From Kitasatospora griseola (GTDB lineage: Bacteria; Actinomycetota; Actinomycetes; Streptomycetales; Streptomycetaceae), in assembly GCF_014648555.1 (NCBI RefSeq), contig NZ_BMRI01000029.1:1-49211 (forward strand): a DNA stretch of 49,211 bases. Direction: 5' to 3'. Below are positions 40,453 to 48,736 of the stretch, piece by piece (the first letter of the stretch is position 1; every line of letters starts with the position of its first letter). The notes beneath the pieces were generated by a model. The model did no database searches and was not told where the DNA came from. It worked only from the letters and a program-made list of their open reading frames with translations. The position numbers were made by a program, and so were the translations under genes.

Positions 40453-41064
40453 ATGGTGGATATGAGCGACGCCTCCGACACTGCCACCCCGGAAACCGCA
40501 AAGGCCTGGGTCGAGTCCATGGGAGGCCCGCTCGTCGTCGTGCCCGTCTCGGCGTTGGCCCGGTGGGAAGGCTGCACTCCCGGGGGCGAGATCCTCGGCG
40601 CCACCGGCCGGCGGGACGACTACGACCGGGCCTGCGCGGTGACGGACTTCGCAGGGGTCGTCGACCTGCACGGAAGCGACTCCGTATCGGCCCTGGTACT
40701 GGGCGAGGAGCCCTCCGACACCTGCTACTTGCCCGAGCGGACGGCCTTCGTCCGGTGGCTCGCGGCAGACTCCGCCGCTGCACTGCTGGACGCTGCCCAG
40801 TCCGTGCTGGTCGATCCGGCCACCCCGTGGGAGGAGTGCGGCACCTGGATCACCGACGGCCCTGCGGTCCTCATGGACTCGGCCGTAGCCGGCCGGAATC
40901 TCGTAGAGCCCTCCCCGCACGGACAGGGCGAGCCTTCCGCGGCCCCCGTCCCCGTGCCACCGGGGTCCTGGAGGGTACGCGCGTTCCACACCCGGGCCGA
41001 GGAGTCCGTCTGGGTCGGTGTCGTCCAACTCCGGGCACAGGACGAATCCCCGTCAGCGAACTGA
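40453..41064 (+). CDS. Imm21-family immunity protein, 203 aa
   Basis: Strong match to Imm21 of polymorphic toxin systems: WVESMGGPLVVVPVSALARWEGCTPGGEILGATGRRDDYDRACAVTDFAGVVDLHG, ALVLGEEPSDTCYLPERTAFVRWLAADS and PWEECGTWITDGPAVLMDSAVAG. Immunity proteins bind and neutralise a cognate secreted toxin. No toxin with a recognisable delivery domain is next to it, so it may be an orphan immunity gene defending against other strains. Starts ATG 40453 or 40462 are both possible; no strong ribosome site is seen. Sequence has no signal peptide. Confidence 0.85.
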   Translation: MVDMSDASDTATPETAKAWVESMGGPLVVVPVSALARWEGCTPGGEILGATGRRDDYDRACAVTDFAGVVDLHGSDSVSALVLGEEPSDTCYLPERTAFVRWLAADSAAALLDAAQSVLVDPATPWEECGTWITDGPAVLMDSAVAGRNLVEPSPHGQGEPSAAPVPVPPGSWRVRAFHTRAEESVWVGVVQLRAQDESPSAN

Positions 41065-41119
41065 ACTCCGAAACCGCTGCTCGACTCCTTGCCGCCGGGT
41101 GCTGAGCGGCGGCGTGCCG

Positions 41120-41365
41120 TCAGTGCCGCACGAATTTGGCGTACAGGTAGTCGCAGGCGTCTCCTTCGGAGTCGAAGCTCGCCTCGACCCAGTGCTCGCC
41201 GCGCTCCCACACGTCGATCGTCCATCGGCCGTCGCGCTGGTCGATGAGGACGGGGATGCTCTCCTGGATGTACTTGGAGCTGGGAAGGTCCCGCACCTGG
41301 AGCCCGTACCGGCGGTCGGGCACCCCGGCTTCCCGGAGGGCGGCTATGAGTTGATGGTGGTTCAC
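41120..41365 (-). CDS. Small hypothetical protein, possible immunity protein, 81 aa
   Basis: ATG 41365 with CCGGAGGAAC upstream. Compact alpha/beta protein: MNHHQLIAALREAGVPDRRYGLQV, then beta strands SIPVLIDQRDGRWTIDVWERGEHWVEASFDSEGDACDYLYAKFVRH. The helix-GVPD-strand opening followed by W..E.GE..... and a terminal ACDYLY.K helix is similar to small proteins encoded after toxin genes in Streptomyces, so a role as immunity protein is possible but uncertain. It is convergent with the Imm21 gene, 55 nt apart. Confidence 0.65.
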   Translation of the reverse strand: MNHHQLIAALREAGVPDRRYGLQVRDLPSSKYIQESIPVLIDQRDGRWTIDVWERGEHWVEASFDSEGDACDYLYAKFVRH

Positions 41366-41416
41366 GTGCGAGTTCCTCCGGTCTCGAATCCGGGCCGACC
41401 CCGAAGATGTGGTCCG

Positions 41417-42622
41417 TCAGCGCGTGAGCAGCCGTCGGGCCGTCGGCTTCACGTACTCGTAGCGGGTCATCTGTTCCAGGTCGCGGAGCCAGGCGGTGCG
41501 GCCGGGGGGTTGGCGGAGGAGTTCGCGGTAGATCTCTTCGAAGGCTGTGGAGACGTGGTCGAGCGAGAACCGGCCGACCACCCAGTCGCGGCCCCAGCTG
41601 CCGAGTTCGGCGCGGCGGGCGGGGTCGTCGGCGAGGGTGCGGATCTGGGCGGCGAGGGCCTTGGGGTCGGTGGGGCCGTCGCCGTGGCCGTACATGCAGC
41701 GGGAGGCGTGGGGTTCGACGAGGGGGCCGGGTTCGTGGATGGCGGTGTAGCCGTTCGCGCCGTGGACGATGACGGGTTTGGCGAAGGCGAGGCCGCGCAG
41801 GGCGGAGCCGCCCATGCCGAGGACGAGGTCGGCGGCTTCGTAGGCGGGGCGCGGGTCGGAGCGTTGGCCGGTGAGGACGATGGCCTCGCGGCCGAGTTCG
41901 GCGTTGAGTCGTGCGGCCTCGGCGCGCAGCGGTTCTTCGCTGGGGCCGCCGCCGACGACGGCGAGGACCAGCGAGGGGTCGTCGAGGAGGCGGACGGCGG
42001 CCATGGTGCGTCGGACGCCGGCGTCCTTCTCCAGGCCGGAGACCAGCCGGGTGACGATGCAGAGCAGCAACTGGGAAGGGGCGGCGCCGACTTCGGCGCG
42101 GAAGGCGGAGCCGGAGACCGAGCCGGGCGCGTCCAGTGCGGTGTTGACGGGGGGTTCGATCAGTCGCAGGTCGCGGTGGCCGAAGGCGCGTCCGTCGGGC
42201 ATCAGCGCGCCGAGGCCGAGGACGAGGGGCTGGTGGCGGGGCATGCCGCGGAGCATGCGGATGCCGTAGAAGGTGGTGACGATCGGGAGGCGGCCCTGTC
42301 GGCCGGGGCCGAAGTACGCGTTGCGGGCGGCCCGGACCTCCCAGGCGTGGACGAGTTGGGAGCCGTGTTCGTCGGCGAGGCGCGCGAGGCGGGCGCGGAT
42401 GACGGCGTGCGGGGTGTCGGGGTCGCCGGCCACGACGAGGTCGAGGTCGTGGGAGGCGGCGAGTTCGACGAGGGGGGCGGGGCCGTCGACCCCCTGGGCG
42501 AACAGGACGGGTTCGTGGCCGCGGTCGCGCAGGGTGCGGGCGATGTCGACGGCGTTGAGCTGGGCGCCGCCGAGGGCAAGGTTGTTGAGGTGGACCAGGA
42601 CGCGGACCGAACGCACGCTCAC
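41417..42622 (-). CDS. GT4-like glycosyltransferase, last gene of the ABC exporter operon, 401 aa
   Basis: GTG 42622 overlaps the ABC ATPase stop in a GTGA junction, giving VSVRSVRVLVHLNNLALGGAQLNAVDIARTLRDRGHEPVLFAQ, the typical N-terminal domain of GT4. C-terminal half: LLCIVTRLVSGLEKDAGVRRTMAAVRLL, AYEAADLVLGMGGSALRGLAFAKPVIVHG, NGYTAIHEPGPLVEPH. The usual Glu-x7-Glu is not present: the region reads GMGGSALRGLAFAKPVI with Arg where the second Glu is expected. It may use a different donor mode or be non-catalytic. By context it acts on the polymer exported by the adjacent ABC transporter. Confidence 0.85.
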   Translation of the reverse strand: MSVRSVRVLVHLNNLALGGAQLNAVDIARTLRDRGHEPVLFAQGVDGPAPLVELAASHDLDLVVAGDPDTPHAVIRARLARLADEHGSQLVHAWEVRAARNAYFGPGRQGRLPIVTTFYGIRMLRGMPRHQPLVLGLGALMPDGRAFGHRDLRLIEPPVNTALDAPGSVSGSAFRAEVGAAPSQLLLCIVTRLVSGLEKDAGVRRTMAAVRLLDDPSLVLAVVGGGPSEEPLRAEAARLNAELGREAIVLTGQRSDPRPAYEAADLVLGMGGSALRGLAFAKPVIVHGANGYTAIHEPGPLVEPHASRCMYGHGDGPTDPKALAAQIRTLADDPARRAELGSWGRDWVVGRFSLDHVSTAFEEIYRELLRQPPGRTAWLRDLEQMTRYEYVKPTARRLLTR

Positions 42623-43815
42623 TCCTCCCACTGGTGCGGTACGAAGACCGGCGCGGCGAGCACGACCGCGCGCGGCGGGGTGTCCAGCATCGGGCCGAAC
42701 ACGTCGAACTGGCCGGCGGAGTGCCAGCTCATCAGGGTGCCGCCGTCGGTCTTGCCGATGGAGTAGACGCCGGTCCACAGGGTGTAGCGGCCGCGCGGCA
42801 GCGGCAGCCGGGGGATGACGCAGGCGACGCGGTGGTCGCCGCCGGTCAGGCGGATCTCGTGGCTGATCTGGAAGATCGGGCTGGAGGTGCCTTCGCTGAC
42901 GCCGAGGTGCAGGGTGGCGTCGCCGCGGTAGTCGCCGCCGAGGGTGAGTTCGACGGTGACGGGTTCGTCGGTGTGCAGGTTCTCCTCGCCGTCCTCGCCG
43001 CGCACTTCGTACTTCAGCAGCGCCAGCGGTTCGCCGACCCGGGCGGTGGCCTCGGACTGGGCCTCGATGGAGTCGCGGTAGCCGGCCAGGGCGTCCTTGA
43101 TGCCGGCGTCGACCCGGACGGTGCCCTGTTCGAGCCAGACGCCGCGCCGGCAGATGGACTGGACGGCCGGGAGGTCGTGCGAGACGAAGACGATGGTGGT
43201 GCCCTGTTCGGCGACTTCGCGCATCCGGTCGAGGCAGCGCTGCTGGAAGACGGCGTCGCCGACGGCGAGCACCTCGTCGACCAGCAGGACGTGCGGCTCC
43301 AGGTAGGCGGCGACGGCGAAGCCGAGGCGCATCTGCATGCCGGAGGAGTAGAACTTGACCTGCCGGTCGATCGCGCCGCCGAGCCGGGCGAACTCGACGA
43401 TGTCGTCGAAGCGTCCGGCGACCTCGCGGCGCTTGAGGCCGAGCAGCGCGCCGAACAGGTAGATGTTCTCCCGGCCGGTCAGGTCGGGGTGGATGCCGGC
43501 CCGGATCTCGATCAGCGCGCCGATCCGGCCGCGGACGTCGATGATGCCCGCGTACGGGTACATGACCCTGGTCAGCATCTTCAACAGGGTTGATTTTCCC
43601 GACCCGTTGGAGCCGATCAGGCCGACCGACTCGCCCGGTTCGATGTGCAGGTCGATGTCGCGCAGCGCCCAGCGCCAGTCCTCGCCGCGGTCGCCGCGCA
43701 GCCGGCGGGCGGCCTGTTCGACCCGGTCGCGCAGCAGCATCCGCTGCTGGTCGGCGCGGAACCGCTTCCAGACCTGCTGGGTGCGGATGGTGCCCAGCGG
43801 GTAGTCACGCGACAT
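42619..43815 (-). CDS. Polysaccharide/teichoic acid ABC exporter ATPase (TagH/Wzt-like), 398 aa
   Basis: ATPase of an ABC-2 exporter that moves lipid-linked polymers across the membrane. Walker A GSNGSGKS (68-75), signature YSSGM (156-160), Walker B VLLVDE (176-181) and H-loop VSHD (211-214) are intact. A C-terminal domain (about 255-398, VTVELTLGGDYRGDATLHLGVSEGTSSPIFQISHEIRL...) matches the beta-sandwich of Wzt, which recognises the modified end of the glycan. ATG start lies 11 nt inside the permease gene, and the stop overlaps the glycosyltransferase start, so all three are one operon. Confidence 0.92.
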   Translation of the reverse strand: MSRDYPLGTIRTQQVWKRFRADQQRMLLRDRVEQAARRLRGDRGEDWRWALRDIDLHIEPGESVGLIGSNGSGKSTLLKMLTRVMYPYAGIIDVRGRIGALIEIRAGIHPDLTGRENIYLFGALLGLKRREVAGRFDDIVEFARLGGAIDRQVKFYSSGMQMRLGFAVAAYLEPHVLLVDEVLAVGDAVFQQRCLDRMREVAEQGTTIVFVSHDLPAVQSICRRGVWLEQGTVRVDAGIKDALAGYRDSIEAQSEATARVGEPLALLKYEVRGEDGEENLHTDEPVTVELTLGGDYRGDATLHLGVSEGTSSPIFQISHEIRLTGGDHRVACVIPRLPLPRGRYTLWTGVYSIGKTDGGTLMSWHSAGQFDVFGPMLDTPPRAVVLAAPVFVPHQWEE

Positions 43816-44704
43816 CGGCGATCCCCGTTTCCAGCTTCTTGAAGAACAGGTAGCCGCCGACCAGGAAGACCAGCGAACTGGCGGCCGCGATCAGCGTCAT
43901 CCGCCCGTCGGGGGCCTCGCCGTACAGCAGCGCCTTCCGGTAGCCCTCGATGACCGCGCCGAGCGGGTTGACGCCGACGTAGATCTCCTGCAGCCGGTGC
44001 GGGATCTTGGCCAGCGGGTAGGCGACGGGGGTGGCGAACACTCCCATCTGGGTGATGATCGGCAGCAGGTGGCGGACGTCGCGCAGGTACACCACGGCCA
44101 CCGACAGGATCAGCGCGATGCCGTAGGTGAAGGCGAACTGGATCACCAGCAGCGGCAGCGCCCACAGGAAGGTGGCGGCGGGGGCGGTCCAGAACACCAG
44201 GAACATCAGGCCGAGCACGCCGACGCCGATCGCCATGTCGACGGTGGCGACCAGCATGGTGGCCAGCGGGAACACCTCGCGCGGGCAGTACACCTTGTTC
44301 AGCAGGCTGAGGTTGTTGGCGAGGCTGAGCGCGCCCTGGTTCATCGTGTTGCTGAAGAACTGCCAGACGATCAGACCGACATAGGCGAACAGCGTGTACG
44401 GCACCGCGCCGGTCTCGATCTTCACGGCGCGGTGGAAGACCAGCGTGAAGATGGCGCACAGCGCGAGCGGCGTGAGCACCGCCCAGGCGAAGCCGAGCAC
44501 CGCCTGCTTGTACCGGGCGCGCAGGTCGCGTTCGGCCAGGGCGCGCACCAACTCCCGTGCGGCCCAGAGCTCGTGGGCCACCTGGACGGGGCGCAGCCGG
44601 CGTTTGAAGACCAGTTCGGGCGGTGGCCCGGCCGGGATCGTGACGCCGCCGGGCGCCTGTTGGCCCTCGCGGTCGTCGATGACCTGTGCGCGCTGTCCCC
44701 CCAC
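43805..44704 (-). CDS. Polysaccharide/teichoic acid ABC exporter permease (TagG/Wzm-like), 299 aa
   Basis: ABC-2-type permease. Six helices follow an amphipathic N-terminus (AHELWAARELVRALAERDLRARYKQAVLGFAWAVLTPLALCAIFTLVF), with the conserved interface segment RDLRARYKQAVLGFAWAVLTP and the periplasmic/cytoplasmic loop VYLRDVRHLLPIITQMGVFATPVAYPL, typical of Wzm/TagG. The chosen GTG 44704 is preceded by GGAGAGGGCGGGAG; the longer frame upstream is Arg-rich. First gene of the exporter operon. Confidence 0.92.
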   Translation of the reverse strand: MGGQRAQVIDDREGQQAPGGVTIPAGPPPELVFKRRLRPVQVAHELWAARELVRALAERDLRARYKQAVLGFAWAVLTPLALCAIFTLVFHRAVKIETGAVPYTLFAYVGLIVWQFFSNTMNQGALSLANNLSLLNKVYCPREVFPLATMLVATVDMAIGVGVLGLMFLVFWTAPAATFLWALPLLVIQFAFTYGIALILSVAVVYLRDVRHLLPIITQMGVFATPVAYPLAKIPHRLQEIYVGVNPLGAVIEGYRKALLYGEAPDGRMTLIAAASSLVFLVGGYLFFKKLETGIADVA

Positions 44705-44918
44705 GGACTCCCGCCCTCTCCGGGCGCGGTGCGGCCGCGCCCGGTGTCTGTGTCGGCTGTGTCGGAGCCGGGCGGACGGTGCGGTCCGGTCGGGCCCGGC
44801 GACCACCATGACACAGAGTGTGGGGGCGGCGGGCGGGTTCCGTGAAGATTGCGCCAGCTCAACCCGCCTGTCGACGGTTTTGGGTCGAACCGGTCCGCGT
44901 GCCAAGGGAGTTCACGGA

Positions 44919-45731
44919 TCAGCGGGCCCGGTTCGGGCTTCCCTCGGCGACCAGCCGGTCGAGCGCAGCGGGCATGTTCTCGACGCCGCCGGCCCGGGTG
45001 GGCGAGGTGCGGCCGCCGTGGTCCACGACCACCGTGGGCAGTTCGTTGACCTGGTAGTCGGCGAACAACCTTGGCGCCTGCTCCACGGCCCGGTCCACCT
45101 CCGCGGAGTGGTACGCGGCACGGAACTTGGCGGCGTCCAGGCCGTGCGCGGCGGCCCAGTCGGCGGCGCGCTGCTCGGTGGTCAGGTCGACGCCGTCGTC
45201 GCGGACGGCGCGGAACACGGCGGCCTGCTGCCGGTCCACCTCGCCGAGCCGGTCGAGGGTGTAGAACAGCCGTGCGTGGGCGCGCTGTTCGGCCTCGTCG
45301 GGGCTGCCGACCCAGATCGCCGGGATGCGGCGCAGCGTGACGTCCGTCTGGTGCTGGGCGGCCCAGCGGGTGAGCGGGGCTTCGAGCGCGGCGGAGTGCA
45401 GGCAGTTGTACCAGAAGAATTCGACGGCCTCGTGCGGGCGGGTGGCCTGCGGCCCGGCGGCCTGCGTGCCGGTGGGCGGGCTCTGCGGCGCCGCGGCCGG
45501 GGCCTGCGAGCCGGCGTCGACCGGCCGGGTGTCGGGGGCCGATCCGTGCTGCTTGGCGGGACCGGTCTGCTGCGCGCCGGCGAGGAACCGACCCGGCGTC
45601 AGCAGCTGCTTCCCGGCCAGGCCGTGCGACGCGCTCGGACGGGCGGAGACGGCGTTGGCGGCGGCGGCCGGGGCGGCGATCAGGCCTCCGGCGACGGCGA
45701 TCAGGACTGTGGTTCTCAGCAGCGGCTTCAC
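44919..45731 (-). CDS. Exported DsbA-fold protein with CxxS active site, 270 aa
   Basis: Signal peptide (VKPLLRTTVLIAVAGGLIAAPAAA), a Gln/Pro/Ala-rich segment to about residue 98, then a thioredoxin/DsbA-fold domain: EAVEFFWYNCLHSAALEAPLTRW with Cys110-Leu-His-Ser113, an all-helical insert (ARLFYTLDRLGEVDRQQAAVFRAV...) and the cis-Pro strand NELPTVVVD. Ordinary DsbA has CPHC; here the second Cys is Ser, so the protein can form mixed disulfides but not a normal internal one. It is likely outside the cytoplasm. GTG 45731 is chosen because the signal peptide begins there. Confidence 0.82.
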   Translation of the reverse strand: MKPLLRTTVLIAVAGGLIAAPAAAANAVSARPSASHGLAGKQLLTPGRFLAGAQQTGPAKQHGSAPDTRPVDAGSQAPAAAPQSPPTGTQAAGPQATRPHEAVEFFWYNCLHSAALEAPLTRWAAQHQTDVTLRRIPAIWVGSPDEAEQRAHARLFYTLDRLGEVDRQQAAVFRAVRDDGVDLTTEQRAADWAAAHGLDAAKFRAAYHSAEVDRAVEQAPRLFADYQVNELPTVVVDHGGRTSPTRAGGVENMPAALDRLVAEGSPNRAR

Positions 45732-45946
45732 GAGGGCAGCGTGGCAGCCCGCCCCGGCGCGGGCCAGGCGATCCGGAGCCGGTCGGCGAAGTTCCCCGGA
45801 ACGGAGCAGCATCGCTCGAACAGGCGTCTGGTGTCAGGACGTTCGCCCGGTCGGGCCGTGGAACACCGGCCGGGCATCGGGTCCCCGGCGGGCGGGCGGC
45901 GCCCCCGCACACTCGCCCGCCGGAACCCGGTCACGTCGTTCCTCGA

Positions 45947-46639
45947 CTACTTGCCGAGGCCGCGCAGCTGGGCCTTGGCCTCGGCCTCGGAGGCCTGCGG
46001 GACGCCGATCTGGACCTGGGCGGAGCCCTCCTCCTTGATCGGGCAGTACCGGGCGTCCTTGACCTGCATGGGGAGGGAGAGGACGTCCTCGTTGCGGACC
46101 AGCACCAGCAGCGAGCCGGTGGTGCAGGAGGCGTTGGGCGCGACGGGCGGCGCGGAGAGCCAGGTGACGGCCTGGTAGACCGGCACGTTGGGGTGCAGCA
46201 CGGTGCCGTGGGCCTTGTCGGTGGCGAAGGTGCCGGAGCCGAGGACGCCGCTGACGAGCTTCTGGAACTGCGCGGTGTGGTCGGTGCGCAGGTCGGGCTT
46301 GCCGTAGACGACGCACTCGGTGGACGTGGTGTTGGTGAGCTTGATGATGCCGGTGATCCGCGGGTCGGCGCTCCGGTCGAGGGTCAGCTCGGCCTTGACG
46401 TCGCTCTCCTTCTCGGAGTTGCCGCAGATCCGGACGTCGGCGGCGGGCTTGCCGCCGCCGGGGGCGGCGGACGAGGAGCCGCCGGACGCGCCGTCGGAGG
46501 CGGCCGGCGGGGCCGCCGGGGCGCTCGCGGCGGTGCTCTTCGCGGGCGCGGCGTTGGTGGAGCTGTCGGGGTCACAGGCCGTCAGGGCGAGGACGGAGCA
46601 GGCCAACAGGGCAAGGGCGGCGGGCTTGCGGAGGTTCAT
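45947..46639 (-). CDS. DUF4232-like lipoprotein, 230 aa
   Basis: ATG 46639, with CCACAGGAGCC just upstream. Lipoprotein signal (LALLACSVLALTACDPDSS) with lipobox LTAC, Cys22, followed by a Ser/Ala/Pro/Gly linker to about residue 65. The folded domain (ADVRICGNSEKESDVKAELTLDRSADPRITGIIKLTNTTSTECVVYGKPDL...) is like DUF4232: beta-sandwich strands with conserved Cys pairs (ICG, TECVVYG, ASCTTG, RYCPI). Predicted on the outer membrane face; function unknown. Confidence 0.82.
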   Translation of the reverse strand: MNLRKPAALALLACSVLALTACDPDSSTNAAPAKSTAASAPAAPPAASDGASGGSSSAAPGGGKPAADVRICGNSEKESDVKAELTLDRSADPRITGIIKLTNTTSTECVVYGKPDLRTDHTAQFQKLVSGVLGSGTFATDKAHGTVLHPNVPVYQAVTWLSAPPVAPNASCTTGSLLVLVRNEDVLSLPMQVKDARYCPIKEEGSAQVQIGVPQASEAEAKAQLRGLGK

Positions 46640-46784
46640 CGAAGGCTCCTGTGGGGGCGAGGCGTGCGGTCCGCCGAGCGGCGGGCATGCGTCACCACGC
46701 GTCCGGTTGTCGGACGGTTCCTCGGCTTTCCGTCCGGTACGCCGCTGTTACACGTCCGGGACGGACCGCGGGGCCGAACTCCGA

Positions 46785-47286
46785 TCAGGGCCGGTTCGGT
46801 TCGGGTGCCGACGGCTCGGCGGCCGTGACACTCCGCACCTCGACCCGGTCCAGCCGCCCGCTCCAGCCGGCCGCGGCGGGCCGCCACCTCGCGCAGCAGC
46901 GCGCGCCTCAGTTCCTCGCGTGCGGTGGCCAGTTCCTCGAAGGTCCGCTGCTCGACCTCGGTGCGCAGCACTACCAGCGCGAGCCGGCAGATCGCCGTCC
47001 GGTGGTTCTGCACCGCGGTGGCCGCCACCACCGGATCCACCACCCGGAACGTCAGCACGGCCTCGACGCGCACCCGTCGGCCGTCCTTGGCGGGGCCGGT
47101 GAACGGCACCTCGACGACGGTCTCGGACACGTCGACGCGCTCCAGCCGATCGACGAACGGCACCAGCACGACCGTCCCGGGCCGCAGCACGCGTTCCCGC
47201 AGCCGGCCGGTGCGGAACACCAGTCCGCGCTCGTCCTCCCCCACCCGCTTCACGCTCGCCGCCGCCAGCAGCACCACGAGCCCCAC
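46785..47286 (-). pseudogene. SPFH/stomatin-like gene with apparent frameshift
   Basis: The frame from GTG 47286 gives an N-terminal membrane anchor (GLVVLLAAASV) and a clear SPFH domain (GEDERGLVFRTGRLRERVLRPGTVVLVPFVDRLERVDVSETVVEVPF...VEAVLTFRVVDPVVAATAVQNHRTAICRLALVVLRTEVEQRTFEELATAREELRRALLREVAAR). After ..REVAAR it turns Gly/Arg-rich and runs past the next gene. Skipping one base there restores AGWSGRLDRVEVRSVTAAEP and a stop at 46785-46787, the usual ending of these proteins. So there is a one-base insertion, at about 46872-46880, or a sequencing error in the CCGCGGCCGG run. SPFH proteins organise membrane domains. Confidence 0.75.
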
Positions 47287-47423
47287 CGCGACGAGCCACG
47301 CCGTGGCCGCCTCCCCCGCTCCCGACCTGCGCCCAGTATGGGCGGCGCATGGCCAACCAGCAGTGGCTGCGGGCGACTTGGCCCGGCGGCGGCGAGCACG
47401 GCCGACCGGACACAAGAACCGCG

Positions 47424-47442
47424 TTAGGAGAGGCTGCCCTTA
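47424..47442. promoter_or_regulatory. Second, weaker iron-box-like element
   Basis: TTAGGAGAGGCTGCCCTTA matches the DmdR/IdeR consensus TTAGGTTAGGCTCACCTAA at 14 of 19 positions and ends one base before the stronger box. A tandem arrangement would allow co-operative repressor binding. Confidence 0.45.
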
Positions 47443-47443
47443 G

Positions 47444-47462
47444 TAAGGTTAGGATCACCTTA
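47444..47462. promoter_or_regulatory. Iron box (DmdR/IdeR operator) overlapping the CopD-type start codon
   Basis: TAAGGTTAGGATCACCTTA matches the streptomycete iron-box consensus TTAGGTTAGGCTCACCTAA at 16 of 19 positions; positions 2 and 18 change together and keep the palindrome. It ends at the A of the ATG at 47462. This is the expected target of the Fe(II)-dependent repressor DmdR1. Confidence 0.8.
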
Positions 47463-48649
47463 TGACATACCTGCAGCTGGCCGCGGAGGCGGCCGGATAC
47501 ACCACGCCTCCGACCTGGCGGGTCCTCACCAAGGCCGGCTACTTCCTCGGCCTGAGCGGCACCATCGGCACCACCGTCACGTACCTCACCTCCGTGCGCC
47601 CCGCCCTCAGGGCCGCGAGCACCACTCCCGAGGACGCCGCCGCACTGCGCCGACGGTCGGCCGGCTACCTGGCGTGGGCGGGCGTCGTCCTGCTGGTGAC
47701 CGGGTACTTCCAGCTGGTGGCGCGCGTCGCCAGGGCCGGCAAGGGCATGCCGTTCGGCGACGCCATGGCCCCCGGCCGGATAGCGGACTTCCTCGACGCC
47801 CCGGCGGCCAAGGGCGCCTGGATCGCGCAGGGCACGCTCTACCAGCTGCAGAACGTCGTGCTCCTCGCCACCGCCGCCGCACTGATCGCGTTGTTCGCCC
47901 CGGCGGTGCGCCGCCACCTCGACCGCATCGTCCTCGCGGCGCTGCCGGCCTCCCTCGCGATCACCCTGATCGCCGGCACCCCGGCCACCGCGCCCGCCAA
48001 CCTCGACCGGTGGCTCGACCCGGTGTTCGACCAGCTCCACATCGTCTCCGGCACCGTGTGGCTCGGCGGCCTGGCCCTGCTGGTCGCCCTCGCGGGCACC
48101 CGCGGCCGCCTCGGCGAGGGCGCCGGCCTGCTGTGGGCCGACATCTGGCGCCGCTTCAGCCTGGTCGCCATGGTGTGCGTCGGCGCGGTCACCGCCTCCG
48201 GCCTGTGGCTCACCTGGAAGCACGTCGGCGCCGTCTCCCAGCTGTGGACCACCGGCTACGGTATCGCCCTCCTGATCAAGATCGCGCTGGTCCTGGGCCT
48301 GGTCACGGCCGGCGCCTTCAACCAGTTCTGGCTGATGCCGAGGATCGCGCAGGCCCGCCGCGCCGACGACTCCGCCTCGCTGCTGCACCTCACCCTGCGG
48401 CACTTCCCGAAGGTGGTCTGGGGCGAGGTCGTCCTCGGCGTCGCCGTCCTGGTGGTCCTGCCCTTCATCACCGGCTCCGCCCGCACCGAGGCCGGCAGTG
48501 CGAAGGCCGTCTCCGACGGCAGCGTCTTCGCCGCCGGCGCCGCGCTGGTGGCCGCCCTCGCGGTCTCGCTGTACGCCACCGCGAAGGCATCCGACGCCCT
48601 GTCCCGCCGCCCCGCCCCCGGCGCCGCCGCACCCGCCACGGCCGGCTGA
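47462..48649 (+). CDS. CopD-family membrane protein, iron-regulated, 395 aa
   Basis: About nine membrane helices with a CopD-like C-terminal half: LHIVSGTVWLGGLALLVAL (about 197-215), FSLVAMVCVGAVTASGLWLTWKHVG (about 235-259) and YGIALLIKIALVLGLVTAGAFNQFWLMPRI (about 267-296), with the WxGG and K..LV...A..N patterns of this family. CopD proteins import copper (YcnJ) or have unproven roles in metal or haem handling. The ATG lies at the edge of an iron box, so expression should rise when iron is scarce. Translation may be leaderless or use a later start; no ribosome site precedes the ATG. CopC domain is absent. Confidence 0.85.
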   Translation: MTYLQLAAEAAGYTTPPTWRVLTKAGYFLGLSGTIGTTVTYLTSVRPALRAASTTPEDAAALRRRSAGYLAWAGVVLLVTGYFQLVARVARAGKGMPFGDAMAPGRIADFLDAPAAKGAWIAQGTLYQLQNVVLLATAAALIALFAPAVRRHLDRIVLAALPASLAITLIAGTPATAPANLDRWLDPVFDQLHIVSGTVWLGGLALLVALAGTRGRLGEGAGLLWADIWRRFSLVAMVCVGAVTASGLWLTWKHVGAVSQLWTTGYGIALLIKIALVLGLVTAGAFNQFWLMPRIAQARRADDSASLLHLTLRHFPKVVWGEVVLGVAVLVVLPFITGSARTEAGSAKAVSDGSVFAAGAALVAALAVSLYATAKASDALSRRPAPGAAAPATAG

Positions 48650-48736
48650 GGCTCGGCGGCCGCGTCACGCGACGGGCCGAGAGGTCCGGCTGGACGAAGG
48701 TCGCGGCCGCCGTCCGCCGGCAGGTCGACCGGGCGG

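Noticed and set aside
46636-46784. Natural long C-terminus of the SPFH protein reading into the lipoprotein gene start
   Set aside because: Sequence after REVAAR is Gly/Arg-rich and not SPFH-like, while the +1 frame gives the normal ending.
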